A DNA stretch of 64,000 nucleotides from Cyrtodaria siliqua (Eukaryota; Mollusca; Bivalvia; Adapedonta; Hiatellidae): NCBI GenBank assembly GCA_037043455.1, contig JAWPHD010005066.1:1-64000 (forward strand). Reading direction: 5' to 3'. The position numbers were made by a program, and so were the translations under genes. Positions 10,330 to 21,450 of this stretch are shown piece after piece (position 1 is the stretch's first letter; every line of letters starts with the position of its first letter). The notes under the pieces were generated by a model, which was given only the letters and a program-made list of their open reading frames with translations, made no database searches and was not told where the DNA came from.

Positions 10330-11750
10330 TTAGACTACGCGAGAGGGTAAATGTTTTACGTCTCACGCTACACTTATATGGTGTCTCGCCAGTATGTATT
10401 CGCATATGTATTTTAAGACTGTCAGACTAAATATTTTACTGCACTCGCTACATTTAAATGGTGTATGACTTGTATTTGGTTTCTCGCCTGTATCTATGCG
10501 CATGTGGCTGATAAGATTATTCGATTGGTTAAATACTTTACTACACAAGCTACACGTATATGGTGTCTCGCCGGTACGTTTCCGCATGTGACTTTTAAGA
10601 TAACTTGACTGGCTAAATCCTTTACTGCACACGCTACACTTAAATGGTGTCTCCTTTTTATGTTTGAGCATGTGACTTTTAAGCATATCTGGACGGTTAA
10701 ACTATTTGCTGCACAAGCTACACTTAAATGGTTTCTCGCCTGTATCTACATGTGCCTTTTATGATGGGCTGGCTGGTTACATCCTTTACTGCACATACTA
10801 AACATGTACGGTATCTCCCCTGAATGCATGAGCATGTATCTTTTAAGCATATCTGGGCGGTTGAACTCTTTGCTGCACACGCTACACTTAAATGGTGTAT
10901 CTCCAACATGTATGAGCTGGTGCTGTTTAAGACAGAATCGGTAAATCCTTCGCTGCACCATTTACATATATGGTGTCTTTCCTGTATGTATGCGCATGTG
11001 AACGTTAACATGATGCAATTGGTGAAATACTTTACTGCACACACTACACTTAAATGTGTTCTCACCTGTATGTATGCGCCTGTGTCTGTTAAAAATTGTC
11101 GATTGGCTAAATACTTTAATGCACAGGCTACACTTAAATGGTTTCTCACCTGTATGTATGCGCGTGTGTCTTTTAAGATGATAAAACGTGAAAAATACTT
11201 TACTGCACACGCTACTCTTAAATGGTCTCTCACCTGTATGCATGCGCATTTGTCTGTTAAGATTATACGATTGGTTAAATAATTTGCTGCACACGCTACA
11301 CTTAAATGGTTTCTCGCTGTATGTGTGCGCATGTGTAATCTGACATGAGTCGACGTGATAATCTTTTGGCCACACATGCTACAATTTCATGGAGTCTCGC
11401 CTGTATGTATGCGCATGTGTATTTTGAGACAGCCTGCCTGGGTAAATCCTATACTGCATATGATACACTTATAAAAAGTCTCGTCTGTATGTATGCACAT
11501 GTGTTTTGAAGATTGCCGGACTCTGTAAATCCCTTACTGCATATGCTAACCTATATGATGCATCAACTGTTTGTGTTCGCATGTGTATTTTTAGCCTGTT
11601 TAACCGAGTAAATAGTTTACTGCACTCGCTACATTTGAATGGTGTCTCGCCTGTATGTATGCGTATATGTGTTTTAAAACTGCTGGGCGCAATACATCTT
11701 TAACTGCACACGCTACACTTAAATAGTTTCTCGCCTGTCTCTGTAAATCC
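10330..11750 (-). pseudogene. C2H2 zinc-finger array, multiply frameshifted
   Basis: Minus-strand reading shows about fifteen tandem 84-base Krüppel-type fingers (C-x2-C-x12-H-x3-H) joined by HTGEKP-like linkers; examples are FKCSVCSKGFSQSSYLKSHM and FKCSVCSKLFNQSYNL. Such proteins bind DNA in the nucleus. Reading switches frame several times: main pieces are 10363-10686, 10746-10961 and 10962-11375, with remnants to 11740. At 10900-10965 two nearby indels compensate each other. Some linkers and cysteines are lost (KSSVCSK). No start, BTB/SET/KRAB-like domain or stop context was found. It is best read as a pseudogene, although an assembly with indel errors could hide an intact gene. Confidence 0.85.
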
Positions 11751-12280
11751 TTTGCGTGACATCCTGCATTGAAAACTCTGCATGCTGTAATATCGTCTTA
11801 ATGAGGAAACAAAATAAATCGTATACTCTGTTGTGGCAGTTCAGATGTAATATGTATGCATTCAATCCTCTCAGCTGATCAATTGTAAAACGTTAAATGA
11901 CATATTGAAATGTTTCAATAGTGATGAACATGCTTTGTCATACCGACTCCTGCATTGTACTTTATAGATAATGACTGCATTGCTAAACCTTTTTAAAAAC
12001 AAGTTGCCATACGGGATAGCTACATGCGTTGTTTCAGATTACTTGACTGTGTAAATCATGTGCTGCATGAAAACTGTATCCATCAACTGAATGTTGAAAT
12101 GCCGTCTTATGAGGCGTCTAAATTAAACAGATCACATACTCGAACTGATATTTTGTAACAGTTAAGTTCTAATAGTAATACCTTAATTATCATGGTATAA
12201 TCAATTGTATAAGGTGTGGAGACGTACTATTGTCTACAGTGATAATCACACTTAATGTTTATGATACATACGCCTGCATT
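11751..12280. other. Spacer, nothing recognised
   Basis: AT-rich. A weak internal similarity exists between the stretches near 11760-11960 and 12060-12290 (tgaaaactctgcatgctgtaa-like blocks), suggesting an old duplication, but no gene. Confidence 0.35.
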
Positions 12281-12572
12281 GTAAACAATGATTACTGATA
12301 TTGGTAATCATTTTTAAATAGATATAATTAATTACTGATATGTGTAAGCATATTTAAAAGAATATAATTAATTACTGATCTATAACATAATTATTTCAAA
12401 ATATTAATTGATTACTGATATCTGCAAACATATTTAAAAATATATAATTGATTCTACTGATATCTGCAAACATATTTAAAAATATTTAATTGATTCTACT
12501 GATATCTGCAAACATATTTAAAAATATATAATTGATTCTACTGATGTCTGCAAACATATTTAAAAATATATA
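12281..12572 (+). repeat. 42-bp AT-rich tandem repeat, left part
   Basis: About seven units of attgattctactgatatctg-type sequence, diverged at the left edge and near-identical toward 12572. The array resumes at 14678-14803 after the LINE insertion. Confidence 0.88.
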
Positions 12573-13063
12573 ACAGAACAGAACTTTATTGCTCTCAGGC
12601 ATAGCAATAAGGCAAACATTAGGAATCAAACAATATTCAATCAATATTATAAGTTGTGACAATGGCCAACGTTAACGAATACATATATACAATTCAAAAC
12701 AGATAACAGTTTGATAAAGGGCAACAACAACCAAAAGCATTACAGTATTCTATATTAGATACAGTTTACTTAGGTAGAGGGGTGGGGTCGTGGGGAGTCG
12801 TCTTATTGCTTTTTGTTTTGTTTTAATGAATCCCTTTAAACATACCAAAGTTTTCATCTTGGAAATAGTAGCGAAGCATCAGAGTATCTCAATGAGCTTG
12901 CTGTCATTAAGGGGAGTTAATCATTTAAAAAGGTGACTCTTTGTTATACTATCATGGGGTTGTCTCCCTTCATCTAAATCAACTACGGGGTACTGAGTTT
13001 TGTATGCTATGGGTACAAAATGGGCACAAAACCATCAATAAAGAACAATAAATCAAAATCAAC

Positions 13064-13085
13064 GCACACACACACACACACACAC
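13064..13085. repeat. (CA)n microsatellite
   Basis: About 11 CA units, followed by impure CA-like sequence to 13105. Confidence 0.9.
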
Positions 13086-13340
13086 GCACATACTCACATA
13101 CGCAAGCAAATCATTATACAGTATTGCAGTATGTATAGAAATCAGATTGGAAATACACATCCACTTCGGGTAGGTTATCATGACCTAATTCATTGACAAT
13201 GTCAAAGTAGTACCTATTAGCGCGTGATAGCCATTGAGAGAAACAGATGTTAGATTGTGAAAGGTGCATGAATCTATTTACGATTGCACGAGAACAATGT
13301 TGGGGAAAAACTGTAACTGATAAGACCAAATAGTATTGTG

Positions 13341-13875
13341 TGTCTTGCATGTTGTTGTGTGTGATTCTAGAGGATACATGTCTGGCATGTTGTTGTGTGT
13401 GATTCTAGAGGATACATGTCTGGCATGTTGTTGTGTGTGATTCTAGAGGATATATACTAACTGTTTATGTCTGGCATGTTGTTGTGTGTGATTCTAGAGG
13501 ATATATACAAACTGTTCATGTCTGGCATGTTGTTGTGTGTGATTCTAGAGGATATATACTAACTGTTTATGTCTGGCATGTTGTTGTGTGTGATTCTAGA
13601 GGATATATACAAACTGTTCATGTCTGGCATGTTGTTGTGTGTGATTCTAGAGGATATATACTAACTGTTTATGTCTGGCATGTTGTTGTGTGAGATTCTA
13701 GAGGATATATACTAACTGTTCATGTCTGGCATGTTGTTGTGTGTGATTCTAGAGGATATATACTAACTGTTCATGTCTAGCATGTTGTTGTGTGAGATTC
13801 TAGAGGATATATACTAACTGTTCATGTCTGGCATGTTGTTGTGTGTGATTTTAGAGGATATATACTAACTGTTCA
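13341..13875. repeat. 51-bp minisatellite with alternating unit types
   Basis: Units read tctggcatgttgttgtgtgt plus gattctagaggatatatac and a variable end. Two short 38-bp units come first. Then units ending ctaactgtttatg and caaactgttcatg alternate, and a third type follows (ctaactgttcatg). The 51-base length equals 17 codons, which explains the open frame here; it is not a gene. Confidence 0.9.
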
Positions 13876-14059
13876 GAAGAATATATTTGGAATATGTTCA
13901 CTCGTAAGTACTATTAGAGACGAGCATATCTTTGTTTTCAGTGGATAGTTCAGTATACTATATTTGTGAGCGGCTAGATAGACAGAAGACATTAATATCA
14001 TAGTTTGACCCATACAAAGTGTGATTAACGGACTGTTTATAAAATTTGGTGAGGTTCAT

Positions 14060-14670
14060 GAGTGTAGACTCAGATGTTGATGCTAGTAATCGTTTAAAGG
14101 AGTTTACGTTACGCGGGAAATAATGTCCATCGATGAAAGTTTCTCTGTGTGTCTTAAAATGACTGCATTTAAGTAAATAATGGTATTCGTCCCCTATTTC
14201 GTTTTCGGTACATAGATAACCGGTTCGATCTGGATATTGGGTACCGTCCCACCCACTGTCTCTACGGGGAAGTGATGGTTGGCGGTTCTAAATTTAAAGA
14301 GGTTAATATAATGGGACGCTAGCAGAATCTTAAAATACTGCTCGAGTTCTGGAGATTGTTTGAATGTGTTATAAATTAATCCTTTTTTGAAAGTGTCAGT
14401 TGGTTATTCCAGTTTTGTCTGAATTGATCAATTAGTGTTCGTTTAATGAGTTTGCTTACAGATGCAAGACGCCGTGTGGATTGGGTCAGCCACAAGTCGG
14501 TCCTTCCCGATTCATTTAAGATATGTTGTATGCATTTAATCCATGGTTAGGTTTGTTTAACTTATTAAGATAGACTACTTTGATGTCAATTGTAATGGGG
14601 GTAACGTCCCAATTCGCCATAGAACATATATACTGGGGTTCTTTCTCGAGCTTTGCTTACTTTTCTAAGG
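14060..14670 (-). pseudogene. LINE RT-ORF C-terminal domain
   Basis: Minus-strand text includes the pattern YGELGRYP, then ESGRTDLWLTQSTRRL, IDQFRQNWNNQLTLSKKGL, YFKILLASHYINLFKFRTANH and GDEYHYLLKCSHF. This matches the region after the RT palm in LINEs of the same broad group as the element at 2.4-6.2 kb. The catalytic palm (YADD) is missing because the insertion is 5'-truncated. Confidence 0.85.
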
Positions 14671-14677
14671 AAATCAT

Positions 14678-14803
14678 TGTATAATTGATTCTACTAATAT
14701 CTGCAAACATATTTAAAAATATATAATTGATTCTACTAATATCTGCAAACATATTTAAAAATATATAATTGATTCTTCATATATCTGAAAACATATTTAA
14801 ATA
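14678..14803 (+). repeat. 42-bp tandem repeat, right part
   Basis: Three more units (attgattctactaatatctg...). Continuation of the array at 12281-12572. Confidence 0.88.
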
Positions 14804-15009
14804 CACGACTTCTAGCTGGACTCGATGCCAGAACATTACAATATTGATTATCTACACGTTGTTGTACAGTGTTGACTAATCAGCATGATTGATAACAGCT
14901 GAAGTATAAACAATATGTCCAACACAACACCATACATGTTTCGGTAGTATAATTCATATTTTAATATAATGTCCAACAAGACCACCGCCGGCTCGGAAAG
15001 ACGCTCATC

Positions 15010-16960
15010 TTTATAGTGTTATTAAGTATACTTTAATTCCAATTAGGACGGAACAAAAACTAATTTTGCTGAGACCAAAAACAAAAAGAAATATACAAAA
15101 AATCAGACAGGAAAAGTAGCATTCAATGACGGCAGTCAACCACAAAACACAAAAACAAACACGCAAACAGACAAACGAGAAGGCAAAAGCAATAAAAAAT
15201 GCAAACGACAACACAAACACAAAATGGTTGACAATAGGGCTTCAGCCTTGAAACGGTCAGTGGCCAAAAAGGCCACTGGGGGTTTAAACCAGGTTCTAGG
15301 GTGCATCAAACCTCACACTTACCCTACTGTCATCCCAATTAAACGGGACAGTAAATAAAGAAATCCCCGCCATGAACTATTCTCTAACTAACAAGGCAGC
15401 GTTAAAAGGCAATATAAGTAAAACACCTAGATGCTCGTGTATATAATAAATATAAAAGAATATTTTAAAAGAGCCTAGAAAGCCACAATGAAGGTACTCG
15501 ATGACTTGGCAGAAGCCAGAGCAACAAGAGAATAAATCATGGAGGGCACGACAAGACAAGACCGCGGACAAACATCAAACGCCACCGTCCTAATGGACTT
15601 TATGTAGGCGTCATCATAGGGTCCACAGCTTGTCCGGTCATTGTACAATTAAAGAGGAAAGCGTAGTGGCGAACTGTAAAAGGGTCCACCACCAAGCATG
15701 CAGTACGTTGCAAAATGAAAGGGTCATAAACCTTTTAACAAGTTTATCAAAGATAGTATGAAAGTGATCATGACCAAGAATCTTACGAAGTTTGTAAATC
15801 ACATCACCGTGGAAGTGAGGTTGTGATAGTCCTTGTCACAGAAGAATCTTCAAGTTGCTTTTATATTTGGAAAGAAGATCAGGGTTACGATAATAATTAT
15901 GGTAACGGTAACCCTGATGGAGTAGCTTTTTAGTTATACAAAGATGACGAATATTAAAGTCCTCATATCGAGTACAAGCTCTTGAAAAAGGAATACGTTG
16001 AGACACATAGTCCCCATAAAAAGTTGCTCGGGGAACATCCCCATCTTAGTGGGGATAATTAACAATGTCAAAATTAAAATCATCTATCTTGTCATAAATT
16101 TTGCTAATAAGTTCACCATTTTCAATAGAGAGATCTAAATCAAGAAAAGAAGCGTTATTATCAGAAATATCAGCCTTGTTAAGCGGAAGTTCTTTAGGAT
16201 AAATATTATTAACCCTAATTGGAAAGAAAGGGTTGTCAATGTTCAATATGTCATCCAGATACCGAGAGGTGTCATTAGAGGCTTCAATAACATCTGCCCG
16301 GGTATCTGGTGAAAGACAACATGAAATCTCTTTCACAGCAATATAAAAACAAATCTGCGACAAGTGATGCTCAGTTCGTACCCATAGGGATATCAACAAT
16401 TTTTCTATAAACGGTGGTTTCATACCTGACGAAAATATCATCTAACATGTCTAATAGGAAAATGAGTGCTTCACAAACTTCATGGCAAGTCCACATAGTG
16501 TAATTATCTAAACTGCCGTTAGTAAAAAACGCTTTAATATTTTTACAGGCCAAAAATGTAGTATTTTCCCTAGCGAATGTTTTTTGAATGAGCGCAATAA
16601 GCTTGTCTTTAATAAGGTGATGTGGTAAGGTAGTTCATAGTGTAGAGAAGTCATAAGTGCTTATAAATGAAACTTGACGTTTATTGAAAATTTTATCAAG
16701 GACATCTCCTGATTTTTTATAGACCAAAATAAATTAATCACAGAGTTTTCATAATTTTTATCACAATATAGTTTAACGTGATCTTTAACGGCAGTAAGAA
16801 GTTAAAGTCTCGTATGCAGCACAAAATATTCCCAGATAATTTGGTTGTTGATCCATTAAACAGCAGCGCGCCACAAGAATAAACATAAGTATTAGTATTA
16901 GGAAACAGTGCGCTTTCAAACGTGATCAGTGTTAAACATACAAATACATTTTGCATTCAG
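15010..16960 (-). mobile_element. Naiad-type Penelope-like retroelement, 5'-truncated, with 3' end
   Basis: Minus-strand reading gives, in order, FWSIKN (16740), a decayed DFSTL motif A, KAFFTNGSLDNYTMW, IPMGTN (motif B), RYLDDILNIDNPFF (motif C), the PKEL..LNKA and FLDLDLSIENG segments, KIYDKIDDFNFDIVNYPH, LHQGYRYH, TACLVVDPFTV and FLFNCTMTGQAVDPMMTPT, ending with TAA at 15600-15602. Several frameshifts separate the pieces. The sequence at 15240-15370 (fragments accactgggg, aaaccaggttctagggtgca and taaataaagaaatccccgcc) is the element's 3' region. Pieces of it recur alone at 23975-24045, 30770-30925 and 46145-46420, as expected for PLE pseudo-LTRs. It replicates by RT related to telomerase RT. 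Confidence 0.88.
15555..15634 (-). promoter_or_regulatory. SECIS-like stem-loop at Naiad 3' end (candidate)
   Basis: On the minus strand a 14-bp lower helix (GACAAGCTGTGGAC with GTCCGCGG-T-CTTGTC, one bulged T and two G-U pairs) encloses ATGATGA on the 5' side and TTTGATG on the 3' side. Above it is a CGCC/GGCG helix, then AAA, then a GTCC-ATTA-GGAC mini-stem. This is the form-2 SECIS layout: AUGA, helix, AA, mini-stem, UGAU. Caution: the stop TAA (15600-15602) of the RT frame lies inside the structure, and the ATGATGACGCC bases also encode the C-terminus, so conservation of those bases has another explanation. Confidence 0.4.
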
Positions 16961-17244
16961 AGCAAATAAATAAATTAATACCCGTGTTTACAGTAATAGT
17001 GAGTAACCTTGTTAACAAAATATGTCGGGTCGGCTTTTTATTTAGATATTATGTTGAAAAGTAAGATATAAATTTGTTTTGAAAGAGAGTAAGATCTGTA
17101 CCGGATTTGTTATTATTGCAAAGATCAAAATCAATATTTTGTGATTCCAAAGTCCACGGTGAAATTTGTCGCACTTTACACTTGGCGATCAAATTTATGT
17201 CTATTTCGAGGTCTATTAAATTCGGTTTAATACGGAAACCGAAA
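16961..17244. other. AT-rich DNA between Naiad remnant and foldback
   Basis: On the minus strand a mostly open stretch follows the Naiad RT frame upstream. I could not match it to the Naiad N-terminus, so its membership in the element is uncertain. Confidence 0.3.
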
Positions 17245-18799
17245 GCTCGAATGGCCCAGGTTTTCGTTCAAAAAGAGGTTCATAGCTAGGATTAAACACA
17301 GAATCAACAGTTGGGTTCGTGTGATTAGACTGAATATATTGGCGTATTGAAGGCTTAAGTCGTCGCTTCTATGACACGTAGATGGTGACACATATATGCT
17401 GACACATAGTTGGTGACACATAGATGATGCATTAACTTCACCGTATACACTTCCGGCTGGTTATGTACGAAAGGCACATAAGTAGAGTGGCAAAACATGG
17501 TAAGCGTTCGTTGTCTACCCTCACGGTCTGATAATCGGACCCCCTTCAAAGTCAGAGGCGGTACCTAAGTGATGGGAGGAGCTAACGCTATACCGATTTA
17601 CCTCTTGCTGCCATCGTTACCACTATTCAAACGAATTCAAACACTTGCAACATATACAATAGTTCCACTGTCCGTGTCAAAGGACATGAAAACCTTTTTC
17701 TCCGGTTACCGACAATCTTCTATCCCTTCCATTTCTGTTTCGATGGTAAACAGGAAATCAACGGCCTCCTATAACCTCAATTGTAAATCACGAGATCAAA
17801 GCGGGATCGTGATGAGTTCTGCTTCTCTCCTCAATATGAAGCTTGAGTAACAGCATTTTGAAAAATACAAAAACTGTTACTCAGAAAATTTCGAACAATG
17901 ATTTTACGCGGGTATACTTTTTATTATATACTACAATTTAGAGCCAATCAGATACCGATACGGATTAACCCCTTACACAGTATACCAGGACGAATATGCT
18001 AACAACAATATAAACATTGTCTTTACATAAGAGTAACATGTTGCGGTTTATAATTAATCATTGTAATATGTTTATTAAAATAAGCCTATAGGTAAATGTT
18101 CATAATTTCACCGATACTGTGGTGTGTGAACTCCTGCGTGACGGAAGTTTGACAATGACGCGACATCCATCTCAAACAATAGCGTTGGGTACCCGACCCA
18201 AACACATAAGCAGATGCAATTTTTTAAAGTTCCAAGAACGCGAGATTGACAATTCACACACATAGAGCACTTTACCGCTTCCGTTTAGGTCTTTGTACAT
18301 CAAATTCGGGATACGATTTGTGTCCAAAATGCCTTAATAACGCCGAGAACTTTGAACTTTATCGGCACTTCATTTTAAGTGTTGTTGTTTACAAATATAA
18401 ATATGTGTATTAGTCTTTAAATCATCAAAATAAACTCCGTTTCGGTAATTCCTATTTAAGTTTCGGTCCATTTCATTAAATCAACTCCATTCCGGTAAAT
18501 CGTGTAGCGTTAGCAGACCGTGAGGGGAGTCAACGAACGCTTACCGTGTTTAGCCACTCTACTTATGTGCCTTTCGTACATAACCAGCCGGAAGTGTATA
18601 CGGTGAAGCTAATGCACCATCTATGTGTCACCAACTATGTGTCAGCATCTATGTGTAACCATCTACGTGTCATAGAAGCGACGACTTAAGCCTTCAATAC
18701 GCCATTAAATTCAATCTAATCACCCGCACCCAACTATTGATTCTGTGTTTAATCCTAGCTATGAACCTCTTTTTGAACGAAAACCTGGGCCATTCGAGC
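17245..18799. mobile_element. 1.55-kb foldback element with ~290-bp inverted arms
   Basis: The left arm 17245-17533 (from gctcgaatggcccaggtttt) is the reverse complement of 18513-18799 with scattered changes. Similarity continues inward on both sides (17577-17604 with 18490-18512) after a roughly 45-bp indel. The arms contain repeated tgtgtcaccatctatgtg-like stretches. The interior, about 17605-18490, has a 93-codon open frame at 17569-17850 with no recognisable domain; I do not call it a gene. Confidence 0.8.
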
Positions 18800-19190
18800 G
18801 GCGGAAGGATGTAGTAATGGCCTCCATCCTCCCGTGCGTCTGTCCGTCGCGTCCACTTTATTGTTGACTAAACATTGTTTATTCTGTATAGCTCTTACAC
18901 CCATGAAGGTGTTTTGAAATAATTTGGCACAAATGATAGCCTTAACAAGACGACGTTCAGAACGTAACACCCGGGTGTGCAGCTCAAAGGTCAAAGCCAC
19001 ACGTAGAGGGCCAATATGTCAAAAATCCCCTATATCTCAATGTTAAAGAAGATATTCGTTTCCGTTTCACATTGAAATACTAGTAATTGAAATAATTGTT
19101 CACCGTAACAAGACAAATGACAGAACTCAAACCCGGGTGTGTTTATTTAAGGTCAAGGTCACACTGAGAGGATCAACATTTCACTCCCCT
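18800..19190 (+). repeat. AGGTCA-type dispersed repeat, about 2 units
   Basis: Shares aataatttggcacaaatga, ttaacaagacgac, caaaggtcaaag and aaggtcaaggtcacac with the array at 7115-8110. Confidence 0.75.
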
Positions 19191-19660
19191 ACCCTTATAA
19201 AGCTGCCCCTAATATGCTTAAAGTAATTAAGGCTCATTTGAGATTGCGCCCGTCTACGGAACTGTTCAACAAGATGCGAGATAATAATATTGTGTGACAT
19301 CCTTTCCCAGGAGTAGTTCGGCTATGCGACTTTATCATTTGTAACATAGGTCGGCAGGTGGTTAACAAATGGTCACACGAATATCCGAGGACCAAATCAT
19401 CACTGGGAATGTGCCGGCCGGAAATCAAACCACTGTCATTAGGACATTATTGTCAGAAGTAAATCATTTTTTACAAGTATATATGTTAAGCGTAAAAAAC
19501 AATTCTAACCATAAAACAAAACAATGTATATGTATATAATAGAAAATATAAATATTAAACATACAACATTAAACATTAAACATACATTAAACATATCACA
19601 GTAATATCACAATACACATTTATTATACAAGAACTGATACATTTGAAGTATATATACTAC
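19191..19660. other. Spacer with short ATTAAACATACA repeats
   Basis: A small array of attaaacatac-like units lies at 19553-19600. No gene seen. Confidence 0.4.
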
Positions 19661-19662
19661 GG

Positions 19663-19745
19663 TCCCGCCAGGTTTACGTCCCTATCGGAAGGACGAGGCT
19701 GAGGGAAAATGTCTTGCCCAACTGGCAAGAACACACCATGAAAGC
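19663..19745 (-). mobile_element. SINE body fragment (family of 36950-37215)
   Basis: ggtttacgtccctatcggaaggacgaggctgagggaaa matches the reverse complement of the body of the plus-strand SINE at 37050-37100. The tRNA-like head is not clear here. Confidence 0.6.
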
Positions 19746-20230
19746 AGTGATACAACATTTGTAAATAACAAACATGCAACGCAAAGTATATATCAACATG
19801 TGTGGTTAACGACCATATTGTCTACATAGCAAGCGTGCTGTTGCCTTCTGTCTAACAACATGTCAAGCTTGTGAACATACCGATACGTCTATGTACATAC
19901 GAGGCGTGATCCAGAAGAATGACGGGATTGGCCGAGTTTTCACAATCCCGCAGGACCTTATTCCGGCTAGTTTGTTAAAAAAGCATTCTGTGAGCAGTTA
20001 AAGTCACACCATGTGCACGATAAATGTATCGCTGAACAGGCTGTTGGCTGTTAACCCTTCCTCAGAAACGAGGCTGTCTTGGTAACCACTGGGCTATAAG
20101 AGTCCTACTAATTAGGCTTCATCAGTATTCCAATAGGTCAGAGAAATTATTCATGAAATAGCTAACATTTAAAATTAAACCTAATAAAAGCTTTAAATAT
20201 TCAACTTACCACTCAAAAGTATACCAGCCT
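19746..20230. other. Spacer, nothing firm
   Basis: Near 20060-20100 the minus strand reads agcccagtggttaccaagac, weakly like a tRNA A box, possibly the detached head of the SINE body at 19663. Confidence 0.3.
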
Positions 20231-20480
20231 AACCAGGCAACGCCAAGAGTTCTGTCCCTTTTCATCTGGGTAGCTGCATACCAATGTTATCTGTTCGTCA
20301 ATACGAACCTCAAGATATGCATTGGCGAGTGTTTGGCCGTCTTCAATGTCAAAGAGAGTCATAATTTCGGAAGAATTCATTTCTTAAATTACTTTTTTGT
20401 GGGTTGTAAATATTTCGTTTGCCTCATCCGGAAGTCAAAAATTTGAAAACATCGCTAGACTAAACGCGATTGGCCAATAC
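20231..20480 (-). other. Candidate promoter and first exon, unknown gene
   Basis: On the minus strand a 55-codon frame starts at ATG 20379-20381 (MNSSEIMTLFDIEDGQTLAN...) and ends at TGA about 20215, two codons before TG|GTAAGT, a strong splice-donor match. Upstream lie CCGGAAGT-like sequence (ETS site, about 20430) and ATTGGCCAAT (NF-Y/CCAAT box, about 20470), a common pairing in TATA-less promoters. The peptide has no family I recognise. No downstream exon was identified, and the in-frame stop before the donor argues against a simple coding exon. Confidence 0.3.
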
Positions 20481-21300
20481 AAAATGATAAAGTAATCAAA
20501 TGTGTGAGACGCTTGCAGAGTAAGGATAAACTACGGGTCTGCGATTTTATGCGCCTTTGTGATATTATTAATGATTGATTTGCTAAAAACCTGAAAATGA
20601 AAATATTTTTTCACGATTCTCTACGTATTTACCAAAGCCAAGAAAGCATATATTACGCCGTTGTAAGTCATACCTTTATGTGTGTTTTTTGTTTTAATTA
20701 GAATGCATGTATGATTTGAATATTTACTCCACAACTCTCTCAGTACTTACAGTCATGATGATATTCAAATCGTACTCCAGACAATTCGAACCCGTAGTGG
20801 TTTTTCATTGTCGAAGTTAAATGCATTTATTCAAGTTTTCTAAATCAGATATTTAAAAGCACAATACATGTCTAGTTAAAACTAACAGTTGATAGGGAAA
20901 TATAATTTGACATTTAGACACTCATTAGAGATTTAATTATTATTTTGAATTATTTTCAGTTTTAGTTGTAAAGTCATTTATTAAAAAGTTTCATCCACTC
21001 CAGAGAGTAGCAATGGTGGCCCGGTTTATAGTCATCTGACTCATCTCAGTAGTTTACTGGAAAGCACCACATCAAACTATTTTAAGGTGAGGTTTTTTAA
21101 ACATTAATGCATGCCTACACGTGGACGTGAGAATCATGACTCTTATAGTAGTATGTACCTACCTTAGAGCCATGATTTCAATGCCTTGACAGATAGGTAG
21201 GACCCTGCACCGACCCCGATATACACTTTTCCGGCGAGGTTTCTGTCGACATCAAGTAATGCCTGCATAAACAACTGCTGTATGTCAATAGGCTAAATCT
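20481..21300. other. Unique AT-rich DNA
   Basis: No gene or clear repeat seen. Confidence 0.35.
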
Positions 21301-21450
21301 TAAATACCTCACGTGCATGCATTTAAGAAACCGTGAATAAAACTACGTTTTTAATAGGCACATGTCATTATTATATGACCTGAACACATGGGTAAAGTTT
21401 TGATAAACGATTTTGTAGTGTAATTTTAGCATTTTTTGGTTTGGTTTCTT
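21301..21450 (+). repeat. Dispersed repeat family D1, partial copy
   Basis: Contains ggtaaagttttgataaacga and ttgtagtgtaattttagca, shared with 57360-57440 and, inverted, with 22140-22210. No coding capacity. Confidence 0.6.

Larger units (their letters stand above)
12573..14677 (-). mobile_element. LINE 3' fragment inserted into the 42-bp satellite
   Basis: On the minus strand the fragment ends with gcaataaagttctgttctgt: an AATAAA signal and a short (gttct)n tail. Between about 14060 and 14670 the minus strand encodes the C-terminal part of an RT protein. The satellite is cut on both sides, and a shared TATA at the junctions is the minimal target duplication. The copy is severely 5'-truncated and holds a CA microsatellite and a 51-bp minisatellite in its 3' part. 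Confidence 0.85.

Noticed and set aside
13433..13693. 86-codon open frame with a 17-residue repeat
   Set aside because: The unit is a 51-bp minisatellite; open only because 51 is divisible by three.
15300..15345. Second SECIS reading around ATGACAGTAGGG in the Naiad 3' region
   Set aside because: AUGA and UGAU are present at plausible spacing, but the helix between them does not pair.
17569..17850. 93-codon frame inside the foldback element
   Set aside because: No recognisable domain; composition and position do not distinguish it from chance.
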